DNA of 64,000 nt from Streptomyces sp. NBC_00224 (GTDB lineage Bacteria > Actinomycetota > Actinomycetes > Streptomycetales > Streptomycetaceae). Positions 32,242 to 40,053 of the stretch are shown piece after piece; positions within the stretch are counted from its first letter, which is position 1; every line of letters begins with the position of its first letter. The translations under genes and the position numbers were made by a program. The notes under the pieces are model-generated. The model searched no databases. It was not told the DNA's origin and saw only the letters and a program-made list of their open reading frames with translations. The stretch lies in assembly GCF_041435195.1 (NCBI RefSeq), contig NZ_CP108106.1, forward strand, positions 8,135,001-8,199,000, read 5' to 3'.

Positions 32242-33993
32242 TCAGCCCTGGCTCTTCGAGGGGTCCTTGAGGCCGGCCGTGGCGTAGTCGAGCTGACCGC
32301 CGAAGGAGGTCTGGCCGTAGGCGCCCGCGATGTTGGTGCCGAGCACCAGCGGCCAGCGGCGCACCAGGACCGGTACGGTCGGGGCCTTGGCGAGGATCTC
32401 GCCGTCCAGCTGCTGCCATGCGGCGTTGGCCTGCTTGGCGTCCGTCATGGCGGCGATCTCGTCCATCTTCTTCATGGTGGCGTCGTCGCGGAAGAGCGAG
32501 TGGTTGCCGGAGTTGCCCTTCTCCTTGATGTAGCGGCCGTCGAAGACGAAGGGCAGGAAGGTGGATCCTGACGGGTAGTCAGGACACCAGCCCGTGTAGA
32601 CCATGTCGGTCCGGTTCTTGGTGTCACCGATCGTCGCGTAGAACGCGGACGGGTCGACGGTCTCGATGGTGACCTTGATCCCGGCCTTGCCGAGCGCCTG
32701 CTGGATCGCCTCGGCGCGGCCCTTGTCGCCGGTCGAGACGGTCATCTTGGTCGTGAACCCGTCCGGCTTGTCCGCCTCCTTGAGGAGCTGCTTGGCCTTG
32801 GCCACGTCGCCGGCCACGGGCACCTTCACAGTGTCGGGCTGCTTGCCGCCGAAGAGGGAGGCGGGCATGTACGCGGTGGAGGGGTCGTTGAAGGCGGGGC
32901 CGCCGGACGCGGTGAGGACGGAGTCCTTGTCGAGGGCGTACTGCACGGCCTGACGGACCTTCACGTTGTCGAACGGGGCGTGCCCGGTGTTCATCTGGAC
33001 CATGTCGGTGCAGTTGGTGGACTCGGCGATCAGCCGCTTGCGGATCTCGGCGCTGGGCAGCACCTTGGCCGCGCTCTCCGGCCGCAGGGCGCCCCAGGAG
33101 ACGGCGGAGGCGTCGGCGCCCTGGGAGGCGATGAGCCGGTCGTCGATCTGGTTGGGCTTGAGCCCCATGACCACAACGAGCTTGTCCGGGTACGCCTTGC
33201 GCACCTGGTCGGTGGCGGCGTCCCAGTGGGTGTTGCGGACCAGCACCATCTTCTTGCCGCGCTCGTACGACTCGATCTTGTACGGGCCCGAGGAGTACGG
33301 CCGGTTGTCGTACTGGGGTCCCTTGTCCTGGGCCTGGGGGACCGGCGCGAAGGTCGGCATCACGGTGGCGTTGGGGAACTCCGCGAAGGGCTTGCGCAGT
33401 TCGAAGACGATCGTGTGGTCGTCCGGCGTCTTGACGGAGTCCAGGTGCTTGCCCTGGGCCGGGCCCTGGTAGCCCTCGGCGCCGGCGAGGTAGCGGGCCG
33501 CGTAGTCGGCGCCGCCGGGCAGGTCGGGCGAGAAGGACCGCTCCACGTTGTACTTGACGTCCTTGGCGGTGACGGGGCTGCCGTCCTCGTACTTGACCCC
33601 CGGCTTGAGGTGGAAGGTCCAGGTCTTCGCGCCGTTGGAGGAGGTGCCCAGATCGGTGGCCAGGTCGGGTACGAGCTCACCGCCGCCGGTGCCGGGGGCG
33701 GCCTTGTAGGTGACCAGGGTGCGGTAGAGCAGCCGGGTGCCGAAGTCCATGTCGTTCATGACCCAGTTGCGGGCCGGGTCGAGGTGGGTGAAGTCCTGGT
33801 TGGACAGGACGGTCAGGGTGCCGCCCTTCTGGGGAGTGCCGCCCACGACGGTGCCCGCGTTGGCGGTCGCCGGGTTCTTGCCCCCGGCGTCCGGGCCCGC
33901 GTCCGAGTGCTTGGTCTTCGAGCAGCCGGTCGCCCCGAGGGCGAGGGACGCCGCCAGGGCGGTGGCGAGGGCGGTGAGGGTGCGCTTGTTCAT
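32242..33993 (-). CDS. Oligopeptide ABC transporter substrate-binding lipoprotein
   Basis: 583 residues, SBP_bac_5 family. Signal peptide with lipobox (ALAASLALGATGCSKT) predicts lipid anchoring outside the membrane. The family signature region DVKYNVERSFSPDLPG and the conserved lobe-closing YDNRPYSSGPYKIESYERG are visible. It is the first gene of the operon 33993-28277. Its promoter region (34056-34095) has two copies of the shared palindrome on the -10 and spacer. Adjacent hydroxyproline catabolic genes suggest Pro/Hyp-containing peptides as ligands; that is inference from context. Confidence 0.95.
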   Translation of the reverse strand: MNKRTLTALATALAASLALGATGCSKTKHSDAGPDAGGKNPATANAGTVVGGTPQKGGTLTVLSNQDFTHLDPARNWVMNDMDFGTRLLYRTLVTYKAAPGTGGGELVPDLATDLGTSSNGAKTWTFHLKPGVKYEDGSPVTAKDVKYNVERSFSPDLPGGADYAARYLAGAEGYQGPAQGKHLDSVKTPDDHTIVFELRKPFAEFPNATVMPTFAPVPQAQDKGPQYDNRPYSSGPYKIESYERGKKMVLVRNTHWDAATDQVRKAYPDKLVVVMGLKPNQIDDRLIASQGADASAVSWGALRPESAAKVLPSAEIRKRLIAESTNCTDMVQMNTGHAPFDNVKVRQAVQYALDKDSVLTASGGPAFNDPSTAYMPASLFGGKQPDTVKVPVAGDVAKAKQLLKEADKPDGFTTKMTVSTGDKGRAEAIQQALGKAGIKVTIETVDPSAFYATIGDTKNRTDMVYTGWCPDYPSGSTFLPFVFDGRYIKEKGNSGNHSLFRDDATMKKMDEIAAMTDAKQANAAWQQLDGEILAKAPTVPVLVRRWPLVLGTNIAGAYGQTSFGGQLDYATAGLKDPSKSQG

Positions 33994-34055
33994 CAGTGGT
34001 CACTCCGAGAGCGCGAGGCAGTCTGACAGCCAGCTGACAGCCGGGGCTGGCTGGA

Positions 34056-34095
34056 ATGTGACCTGTAACATAGTAATGTGAAATTGTACTGACAA
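34056..34095 (-). promoter_or_regulatory. Promoter of the ABC operon with two overlapping operators
   Basis: On the minus strand, -35 TTGTCA (34095-34090) and -10 TATGTT (34072-34067) are separated by 17 bp. The palindrome copy ATGTGA-CCTG-TAACAT (34056-34071) covers the -10 and expected start point; a weaker copy, ATGTGA-AATT-GTACTG (34076-34091), covers the spacer and part of -35. This placement suggests a repressor. The 5' leader would be about 65 nt with a GGAG site before the ATG. Confidence 0.65.
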
Positions 34096-34173
34096 CCCAT
34101 TGGCCACTCCTTTACCTACTCGTGTCCCAACGGGCCGCCAGGAAGTACCTCTTGGCTTCTCCTGGCTCACCTC

Positions 34174-34208
34174 TTGGCCAACGCAGTGCAATGTGAAATA
34201 TTACTGCT
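34174..34208 (+). promoter_or_regulatory. Promoter of the hydroxyproline oxidase gene, operator on -10, likely leaderless
   Basis: -35 TTGGCC (34174-34179), 17-bp spacer, -10 AATATT (34197-34202). The expected transcription start falls at about 34209, the GTG start codon, and no ribosome binding site exists, so a leaderless mRNA is likely. The palindrome copy ATGTGA-AATA-TTACTG (34191-34206) covers the -10. The rest of the 215-bp gap 33994-34208 holds the ABC promoter. Confidence 0.55.
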
Positions 34209-35366
34209 GTGCCCACGAGAACATCCTCGGACGTCATCGTCATCGGTGCGGGCGTGGTCGGCGCGGCCTGCGCCTACTACGCCGCACGCGCCGGCCTCAC
34301 CGTCACCGTCGTCGACCGCGGCCCCGTCGCGGGCGGCACCACCGGCGCCGGCGAGGGCAACCTCCTGCTCTCCGACAAGGAGCCCGGCCCCGAACTCTCC
34401 CTCGCCCTCGCCTCCGCCGAGTTGTGGCGCGAGCTGGCCGAACTGCTCCCGCCGCAGATCGAGTACGAACCCAAGGGCGGCCTGGTCGTCGCCTCCGGCG
34501 AGGCCGGGATGGCGGCCCTGCGCGGCTTCGCGGCCCGGCAGGAGAGCGCCGGTGTACGGGTCAAGGAGGTCCCGGCGGACCGCTTGAACGACCTGGAGCC
34601 CCACCTGGCCCCGGGCCTGGCGGGCGGCTACCACTACCCGCAGGACGCCCAGGTCATGCCCGCCCTCGCCGCGGCCCATCTGCTGCGCGCGGGCGGCGAC
34701 CGCATCCGCCTGCGGCTAGGCGAGGACGTCACGGATCTGCTCACCGGGGAAGGCGGCGAGGTGAGAGGGGTGCGCACGGCGAGCGGCGCGCGGATCCACG
34801 CCCCGTACGTGGTGAACGCGGCGGGCACCTGGGGCGGCCAGATCGCCCGGCTCGCGGGCGTGGAGCTGCCCGTCCTGCCGCGCCGCGGCTTCGTCCTGGT
34901 CACCGAGCCGCTGCCCCGTGTGGTGCGGCACAAGGTGTACGCGGCGGACTACGTCGCCGACGTCGCCAGCGACTCCGCGGCGCTCCAGACCTCGGCGGTG
35001 GTCGAGGGCACCGCCGCGGGCCCGGTCCTGATCGGCGCCAGCCGGGAGCGGGTCGGCTTCGACCGCACCCTGTCCACCGAGGCGCTGCGTCGTCTCGCCG
35101 CCCAGGCCGTCGCCCTCTTCCCGGTCCTGGGCACGGTGCGGGCGCTGCGTACGTACGCGGGTTTCCGCCCCTATCTGCCCGACCATCTGCCCGCCATCGG
35201 CCCCGACCCCGCGGTGCCCGGCCTCCTGCACGCCTGCGGCCACGAAGGAGCGGGGGTCGGGCTCGCCCCGGTCACCGGGCTGATCGTGGCGGCGTGCGTG
35301 ACGGGCGGCCAACTGCCGCTGGACATCGCCCCGTTCGCCCCCGGCCGGTTCGCGTCGAAGGGCTGA
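34209..35366 (+). CDS. FAD-dependent D-amino-acid oxidoreductase, probable D-hydroxyproline dehydrogenase large subunit
   Basis: 385 residues of the DAO family. The N-terminal FAD-binding Rossmann motif VIVIGAGVVGAACAYYAARAG is at 8-28, GAGEGNLLLSDK follows, and the C-terminal FAD site reads GHEGAGVGLAPVTG. It matches the catalytic subunit of multi-subunit D-hydroxyproline dehydrogenases (the LhpB/HypO/HcnC-like type), which oxidise cis-4-hydroxy-D-proline to 1-pyrroline-4-hydroxy-2-carboxylate. The genes for the [2Fe-2S] and second FAD subunits follow on the same strand (35546, 35841), exactly the partners that type needs. Another D-amino acid is the main alternative substrate. Confidence 0.85.
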   Translation: MPTRTSSDVIVIGAGVVGAACAYYAARAGLTVTVVDRGPVAGGTTGAGEGNLLLSDKEPGPELSLALASAELWRELAELLPPQIEYEPKGGLVVASGEAGMAALRGFAARQESAGVRVKEVPADRLNDLEPHLAPGLAGGYHYPQDAQVMPALAAAHLLRAGGDRIRLRLGEDVTDLLTGEGGEVRGVRTASGARIHAPYVVNAAGTWGGQIARLAGVELPVLPRRGFVLVTEPLPRVVRHKVYAADYVADVASDSAALQTSAVVEGTAAGPVLIGASRERVGFDRTLSTEALRRLAAQAVALFPVLGTVRALRTYAGFRPYLPDHLPAIGPDPAVPGLLHACGHEGAGVGLAPVTGLIVAACVTGGQLPLDIAPFAPGRFASKG

Positions 35367-35400
35367 GCCGAGCCCGGCTCGCCCTCCGCGCGAGCCTCCT

Positions 35401-35463
35401 CCCGGACCTCCCGGACCTCCCGGACCTCCCGGACCTCCCGGGCTTCCCGGGCTTCCTGGAGGA
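35401..35463. repeat. 9-bp tandem repeat (CCCGGACCT x4, CCCGGGCTT x2)
   Basis: Four exact CCCGGACCT units (35401-35436), two CCCGGGCTT units (35437-35454) and a decayed unit, in the 179-bp gap between the oxidase and ferredoxin-like genes. Noncoding on the gene strand; the GGAG at its end is too far from the next start to be its ribosome binding site. Confidence 0.85.
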
Positions 35464-35545
35464 GCGCCCCTGCCATCCCCCTTGTCCGTCCGCTCCGTAC
35501 TCCTGCGGATGGACCGACCCCGCCCGCCGCACAAGGAGGCTTCCC

Positions 35546-35857
35546 GTGGCCCGAACCCCCGCCGACCTGGTCGGGACGCGCACCGGCCCATCGTTCGAGA
35601 TCACCTTCGAGGACCAGCCCGTGCCCGCTCTGCCCGGCCAGTCCGTCGCCGCCGCGCTGTGGGGCGCGGGCATCCTCGCCTGGCGGACCACCCGCACCAC
35701 CGGCCGCCCGCGCGGCGTGTTCTGCGGCATCGGGCAGTGCTACGACTGCCTCGCCACCATCAACGGGCAGCCCAACCGCAGGGCCTGTCTGGTGCCCGCC
35801 CGTCCCGGAGACACGGTGGTCACCCAGGAAGGACACGGACATGCGTCCCTCGGCTGA
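35546..35857 (+). CDS. [2Fe-2S]-binding subunit of the D-hydroxyproline dehydrogenase
   Basis: 103 residues, HcnA-like. The ferredoxin motif FCGIGQCYDCLATING gives three Cys in C-x5-C-x2-C spacing, and the fourth is in NRRACLVPA. It carries electrons between the two FAD subunits. AAGGAGG lies 6 nt before the GTG. It overlaps the next gene by 17 bp, a sign of coupled translation and a fixed complex. Identified by motif, size and neighbours rather than by a long homologous stretch. Confidence 0.87.
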   Translation: MARTPADLVGTRTGPSFEITFEDQPVPALPGQSVAAALWGAGILAWRTTRTTGRPRGVFCGIGQCYDCLATINGQPNRRACLVPARPGDTVVTQEGHGHASLG

Positions 35858-37325
35858 GACGCCCGCGGCGCCCGAGGCGAGCGACCCGTACGATCTCGCG
35901 GTGATCGGCGCCGGCTGCGCCGGGCTCGCCGGCGCCGTCACCGCCTCCGAACTCGGCCTGTCCGTCGCCCTGCTGGACGCCTCGCCGCAGATCGGCGGGC
36001 AGTTCTTCCGGCACCCGGCACCGGCCACCGGAGCGGCCCGCCCCGAGGCCCTCCACCACGACTGGTCCCTCTTCACCGGGCTCCGCCGTCGCCTGGAGGC
36101 GAGCGCGGTGGACCGTCTCGGCGGCCACCACGTGTGGACCGTCACCCGCGACGGCGACGGCGGCCCCTGGGCGGTGCACGCCGTCACCGGGGCCGACGGA
36201 GGCGAGGAGCGCGCGGTGCGGGTGCGAGCCCGGGCGGTGCTGCTGGCGACTGGCGCGTACGAGCGCCAACTGCCCTTTCCCGGCTGGACGGTGCCCGGTG
36301 TCGTGGGCGCCGGAGGGGCCCAGGCCATGCTCAAGTCCGGCCTCGTGCTCCCCGGCCGACGCGTCGTCGTGGCGGGCAGCGGCCCCCTGCTGCTCGCGGT
36401 CGCCTCCTCGCTGGCCGCCGCCGGGGCGCGGGTGCCCGCCGTCATCGAGGCGTCCGGCTACCTGGGTTACGCCCGACACCCATACGCGCTCGCGGCCAAC
36501 CCGCGCAAACTCGCCGAGGCGGCCGTGCACGGCGGAGCGCTGCTGCGCCACCGGGTACGGCTGCGCACCCGCAGCGCCGTCACCGAGGTGCACGGCACCG
36601 ACCGCGTGGAGGCGGTCACCGTGTCCCGGCTCGACCGCGACTGGCGGCCCGTGCCCGGCAGCGGCCGCCGGATCGAGTGCGACGCGCTGGCCGTGGGCCA
36701 CGGCCTGGCACCGCAGATCGAACTCGCCACGACCCTGGGGTGCGCCACCCGCACCACCCCCGACCGGACCACCGCCCTGGCCCTGGACGCCTCCCAGGAG
36801 ACCTCGGTACGAGACCTGTGGGCGGCGGGGGAGCCCGGCGGCGTCGGCGGGGCCCGACTGGCGGGCGTGGAAGGGGAGTTGGCCGCACTCGCGATCGCCG
36901 CCCGGCTGCGCGGGCGCCCCGCCCGTCGCGGCCGCGTCCGGGAACTGGAGCGCCGCCGGGACCGGATGCGCGTCTTCGCCGACGCCATGGCCGCCGCGCA
37001 CGCGCCGGGTACCGGCTGGCAGCAGTGGCTCGCCGACGACACCGAGGTGTGCCGGTGCGAGGAGGTGACCGCGCGGAGCGTCCGCGCGGCGGTCACCGAC
37101 CTCGGGGCGCGCGACGCGCGCAGCGTCAAGCTGTTCACCAGGGCCGGGATGGGCTGGTGCCAGGGCCGGATGTGCGGTGCGGCCGTGGCCTGTCTGGCCG
37201 CGCCGCACGGCGACGCGGACCCGCTCGCGGATCCGGCCCCCGAGCGGCGGCCCTTCGCCGTGCCGGTACCGCTCCGCGCACTCGGCTCGCTCGACGCCCC
37301 CGATTCCGCCCCGCACACGGACTGA
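35841..37325 (+). CDS. FAD/NAD(P)-binding subunit with BFD-like [2Fe-2S] domain
   Basis: 494 residues, HcnB-like. Two nucleotide-binding motifs, VIGAGCAGLAGAVTASELGL near the start and VVVAGSGPLLLAVASSLAAAG in the middle, plus the segment ATGAYERQLPFPGWTVPGV. The C-terminal BFD-like domain has CRCEEVT and MGWCQGRMCG, four Cys for another [2Fe-2S] cluster. In heterotrimeric amino-acid dehydrogenases this subunit passes electrons toward quinone or another acceptor. A terminator-like hairpin follows, so the next gene has its own promoter. Confidence 0.9.
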   Translation: MRPSAETPAAPEASDPYDLAVIGAGCAGLAGAVTASELGLSVALLDASPQIGGQFFRHPAPATGAARPEALHHDWSLFTGLRRRLEASAVDRLGGHHVWTVTRDGDGGPWAVHAVTGADGGEERAVRVRARAVLLATGAYERQLPFPGWTVPGVVGAGGAQAMLKSGLVLPGRRVVVAGSGPLLLAVASSLAAAGARVPAVIEASGYLGYARHPYALAANPRKLAEAAVHGGALLRHRVRLRTRSAVTEVHGTDRVEAVTVSRLDRDWRPVPGSGRRIECDALAVGHGLAPQIELATTLGCATRTTPDRTTALALDASQETSVRDLWAAGEPGGVGGARLAGVEGELAALAIAARLRGRPARRGRVRELERRRDRMRVFADAMAAAHAPGTGWQQWLADDTEVCRCEEVTARSVRAAVTDLGARDARSVKLFTRAGMGWCQGRMCGAAVACLAAPHGDADPLADPAPERRPFAVPVPLRALGSLDAPDSAPHTD

Positions 37326-37329
37326 CCCA

Positions 37330-37360
37330 GGTGCGGGCCCCTCCAGGGGCTCCCCGCACC
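37330..37360 (+). terminator. Hairpin terminator after the dehydrogenase genes
   Basis: GGTGCGGG / CCCGCACC arms with an inner CCCCT / AGGGG stem. It separates the dehydrogenase genes from the deaminase gene, which then starts under its own operator. Confidence 0.55.
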
Positions 37361-37382
37361 ACCTGCTGCCCCTTGCGCCCAT

Positions 37383-37398
37383 CAATGAAATGTCACAT
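37383..37398. promoter_or_regulatory. Operator copy CAATGA-AATG-TCACAT
   Basis: The right half and the spacer match the 26957 site exactly; the left half keeps ATGA. It lies 20 bp before the DHDPS-like ATG, overlapping the expected -10 zone (a -35-like TTGCGC is at 37373-37378). Confidence 0.55.
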
Positions 37399-37418
37399 CA
37401 CATAGAGAGGTTGCCGAC

Positions 37419-38327
37419 ATGGCCACCACCACCTGGAACCCCACCCGTCCCTGGCGCGGCATCATGGTCGCCACCGCCCTGCCCCTGCGTGACGACCTGT
37501 CCGTCGACTACGACGCCTACGCCGCCCATGTGCGCTGGCTGATCGACAACGGCTGCGACGGTGTCGTGCCGAACGGCTCCCTCGGTGAGTACCAGACCCT
37601 CACCGACGAGGAGCGCGCCCGGGTGGTCCGCACCGCCGTGGAGGCGGCGGGCGACGGCGCCCGGGTGATGCCCGGCGTCGCCGCGTACGGCAGCGCCGAG
37701 AGCCGCCGCTGGGCCGAGCAGGCCGCCGAGGCGGGCGCGGGCTCGGTCCTGCTGCTCCCGCCCAACGCCTACCGGGCGGACGAACAGTCCGTGCGCGCCC
37801 ACTACGCCGAGGTGGCGCGGGCCGGAGTGCCGGTCGTCGCTTACAACAACCCCATCGACACCAAGGTCGACCTGACGCCCCCGCTCCTCGCCGCGCTGCA
37901 CCAGGAGGGCAGCATCGTCGCGGTCAAGGAGTTCAGCGGCGATGTGCGCCGGGCGTACGAGATCGCCGAACTCGCCCCGGAGCTCGACCTGTTGATCGGC
38001 GCCGACGACGTGCTCCTCGAACTCGCCCTCGCGGGCGCGGTCGGCTGGATCGCCGGATACCCCAACGCCTTCCCCGCCTCCTGCGCCGAGCTCTACCATG
38101 CCGCCGTCGCCGGTGACCTGGCCACGGCCGTGCCGCTCTACCGCTCCCTGCACTCGCTGCTGCGCTGGGACTCGAAGACCGAGTTCGTCCAGTCCATCAA
38201 GCTGTCCATGGACATCGCGGGCCGGCCCGGCGGCCCGGTCCGCCCGCCGCGCGCCCCGCTCTCCGGGGAGATCGAGGTGGGGGTGCGGCTGGCCACCGAG
38301 AAGGCCGTGGCCGACGGCCACCGCTGA
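37419..38327 (+). CDS. DHDPS-family lyase, probable 1-pyrroline-4-hydroxy-2-carboxylate deaminase
   Basis: 302 residues, TIM-barrel class I lyase. The Schiff-base Lys is at 170 in IVAVKEFSGD and the catalytic Tyr at 142 in VVAYNNPIDT. The phosphate/carboxylate loop reads NGSLGEYQTL rather than the GTTGE of true dihydrodipicolinate synthases. This variant loop and the neighbours (D-hydroxyproline dehydrogenase, semialdehyde dehydrogenase) support the HypD/LhpC role: deamination and ring opening of 1-pyrroline-4-hydroxy-2-carboxylate to 2-oxoglutarate semialdehyde. GAGAGG precedes the ATG. A diaminopimelate role is unlikely in this context. Confidence 0.85.
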   Translation: MATTTWNPTRPWRGIMVATALPLRDDLSVDYDAYAAHVRWLIDNGCDGVVPNGSLGEYQTLTDEERARVVRTAVEAAGDGARVMPGVAAYGSAESRRWAEQAAEAGAGSVLLLPPNAYRADEQSVRAHYAEVARAGVPVVAYNNPIDTKVDLTPPLLAALHQEGSIVAVKEFSGDVRRAYEIAELAPELDLLIGADDVLLELALAGAVGWIAGYPNAFPASCAELYHAAVAGDLATAVPLYRSLHSLLRWDSKTEFVQSIKLSMDIAGRPGGPVRPPRAPLSGEIEVGVRLATEKAVADGHR

Positions 38328-38510
38328 TCCGTCCGGCGCGCCGCCGGTCGGGCGTTGCCAGCTCGCGGGCAGGCGGCGCGGTTCTCCCGCCGCCTGCCCG
38401 CGCGCCGCGGCGCCCGTCACCGGCCGGGCCCGGCTCACCTCAACTGCCCAGTACTTCCTCGGCAGTTCCCCGACCCGCACGTCCGTCCCTTTCCTTGGAG
38501 GACCCCTCCC

Positions 38511-39893
38511 GTGACCGCTGACGTCACTCACCTCATCTCCCGCAACCCGGCCGACCCCGCCGACGTCCTCGTCCGGATCCCGGCTCCCGGGGCACGTGCC
38601 GCCGCCGACGCCGTGGAGCGGGCCCGTGCGGTCCAGCCGGGATGGCTGCTCGGCGGGGCGGCCGCGCGTTCGGCCGCGCTCGGCGCCGCCGCCGGCGCGG
38701 TCGAGGCCGCGGCGGACGAACTGGCGGCGCTCGCCGTGCGCGAGGTGGGCAAGCCGCTCACCGAGGCCCGGGCCGAGGTCGCCCGTACCGTCGCCATCTG
38801 GCGGTACTACGCCCAGGCCCCCTACGAACCCGTCGGCGCGGTCCACGAACCCGCCGCCGGATCCGGGCTGCTGCTCACCCGCCGCAGGCCGCACGGCGTC
38901 GCCGGGCTCATCACCCCGTGGAACTTCCCCTTCGCCATCCCGAGTTGGAAGGCCGCCCCCGCGCTCGCCGTGGGCAACACGGTGGTGCTCAAGCCCGCGC
39001 CCGAAGCCACGGCCTGTGCCCAGCGCCTGGCCGAGATCCTCCAACACGCCCTTCCGGCCGGGGTGTTCACGGTGCTGCCCGGTGGGGCCACTGAAGGAGA
39101 CGCGCTCGTCCGCTGCGCCGATGTCGTCTCGTTCACCGGCTCGACCGGCGTCGGCCGGGCGGTGGCGCGTGCCGCCACCGAGAGGGGCATCGCGGTCCAG
39201 GCGGAGATGGGCGGCCTGAACGCCGCGATCGTCCTGCCGGACGCCGACATCGCGCGGTCCGCCGCCCACATAGCCGCCGCCATCGCCGGATACGCGGGCC
39301 AGAAGTGCACCGCCACCAGCCGTGTCATCGCCGTCGGCGCTGCCCTCGACCCGCTGCGCGAGGCCCTCGCCGAAGCGCTCCGGGCGCTCCCGGTCGGCGA
39401 CCCGGCCTCGGCGGACACCGTATGCGGGCCGCTCATCAGCGAGCGCGCCCGCGACCGGGTGGGCGAGGCCTCCCGCGGCCTGGACGTGCTCGCGGGCGGG
39501 ACCGCGCCCCGGCACCCCGGCTGGTACACCGCCCCCACCCTGGTGGAAAAGGTCTCCCCGGCCCATCCCCTGCTGCGCGAGGAGGTCTTCGGCCCCATCG
39601 CCGCCCTGCTGCCCGCCGACGACCTCGCCCACGCGGTACGGATCACCAACTCGGTCCCGTACGGCCTGGTCACCTCGGTGCACACCGCCGACCTGGACAC
39701 CGCCTTGCACGGATTCGACCGGCTCGACACCGGGATGATCCGCGTCAACGCCCCCTCCACCGGCGTCGACTTCCACCTCCCGTTCGGCGGCACCAAGGAA
39801 TCCAGCCACGGGCCGCGTGAACAGGGCCGGGCCGCCCTGGAGTTCTACACCTCCAGCCGCACCTACACCCTGTCGCCCTCACGAGCGATGTGA
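38511..39893 (+). CDS. Aldehyde dehydrogenase, probable 2-oxoglutarate semialdehyde dehydrogenase
   Basis: 460 residues of the NAD(P)-dependent ALDH superfamily. The conserved TPWNFPFAIPSWKAAPAL is at 135-152, the general base Glu232 in AEMGGLNA, the nucleophile Cys266 in GQKCTAT and the C-terminal PFGGTKESSHG. It would oxidise 2-oxoglutarate (2,5-dioxovalerate) semialdehyde to 2-oxoglutarate and so complete hydroxyproline breakdown. Length is slightly short of the typical 480-500. TTGGAGG precedes GTG 38511; an open frame upstream is not conserved. It follows the deaminase by 183 bp with no obvious terminator. Confidence 0.9.
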   Translation: MTADVTHLISRNPADPADVLVRIPAPGARAAADAVERARAVQPGWLLGGAAARSAALGAAAGAVEAAADELAALAVREVGKPLTEARAEVARTVAIWRYYAQAPYEPVGAVHEPAAGSGLLLTRRRPHGVAGLITPWNFPFAIPSWKAAPALAVGNTVVLKPAPEATACAQRLAEILQHALPAGVFTVLPGGATEGDALVRCADVVSFTGSTGVGRAVARAATERGIAVQAEMGGLNAAIVLPDADIARSAAHIAAAIAGYAGQKCTATSRVIAVGAALDPLREALAEALRALPVGDPASADTVCGPLISERARDRVGEASRGLDVLAGGTAPRHPGWYTAPTLVEKVSPAHPLLREEVFGPIAALLPADDLAHAVRITNSVPYGLVTSVHTADLDTALHGFDRLDTGMIRVNAPSTGVDFHLPFGGTKESSHGPREQGRAALEFYTSSRTYTLSPSRAM

Positions 39894-39940
39894 CCTCGTA
39901 CGCGCGCGGTCCGCTCCGGCGGGACCAGCCCCCGGCCTCC

Positions 39941-40018
39941 ATAACGCGACGTTATGCGGGAACGAGGGCTCCTCGCCGGGGGGCCGCCCGCGCCATGCTC
40001 CCTCAAGAAACGTCACAC
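39941..40018. promoter_or_regulatory. Operator-like sites before the aminopeptidase gene
   Basis: ATAACG-CGA-CGTTAT is a perfect inverted repeat at 39941-39955, unlike the others in the region. At 40003-40018, TCAAGA-AACG-TCACAC resembles the shared palindrome in its right half and spacer only. Both are in the 160-bp gap after the aldehyde dehydrogenase gene. Confidence 0.35.
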
Positions 40019-40053
40019 AGCACACGGCGGCGCCCGCGCCGCGAAAGGCATCC

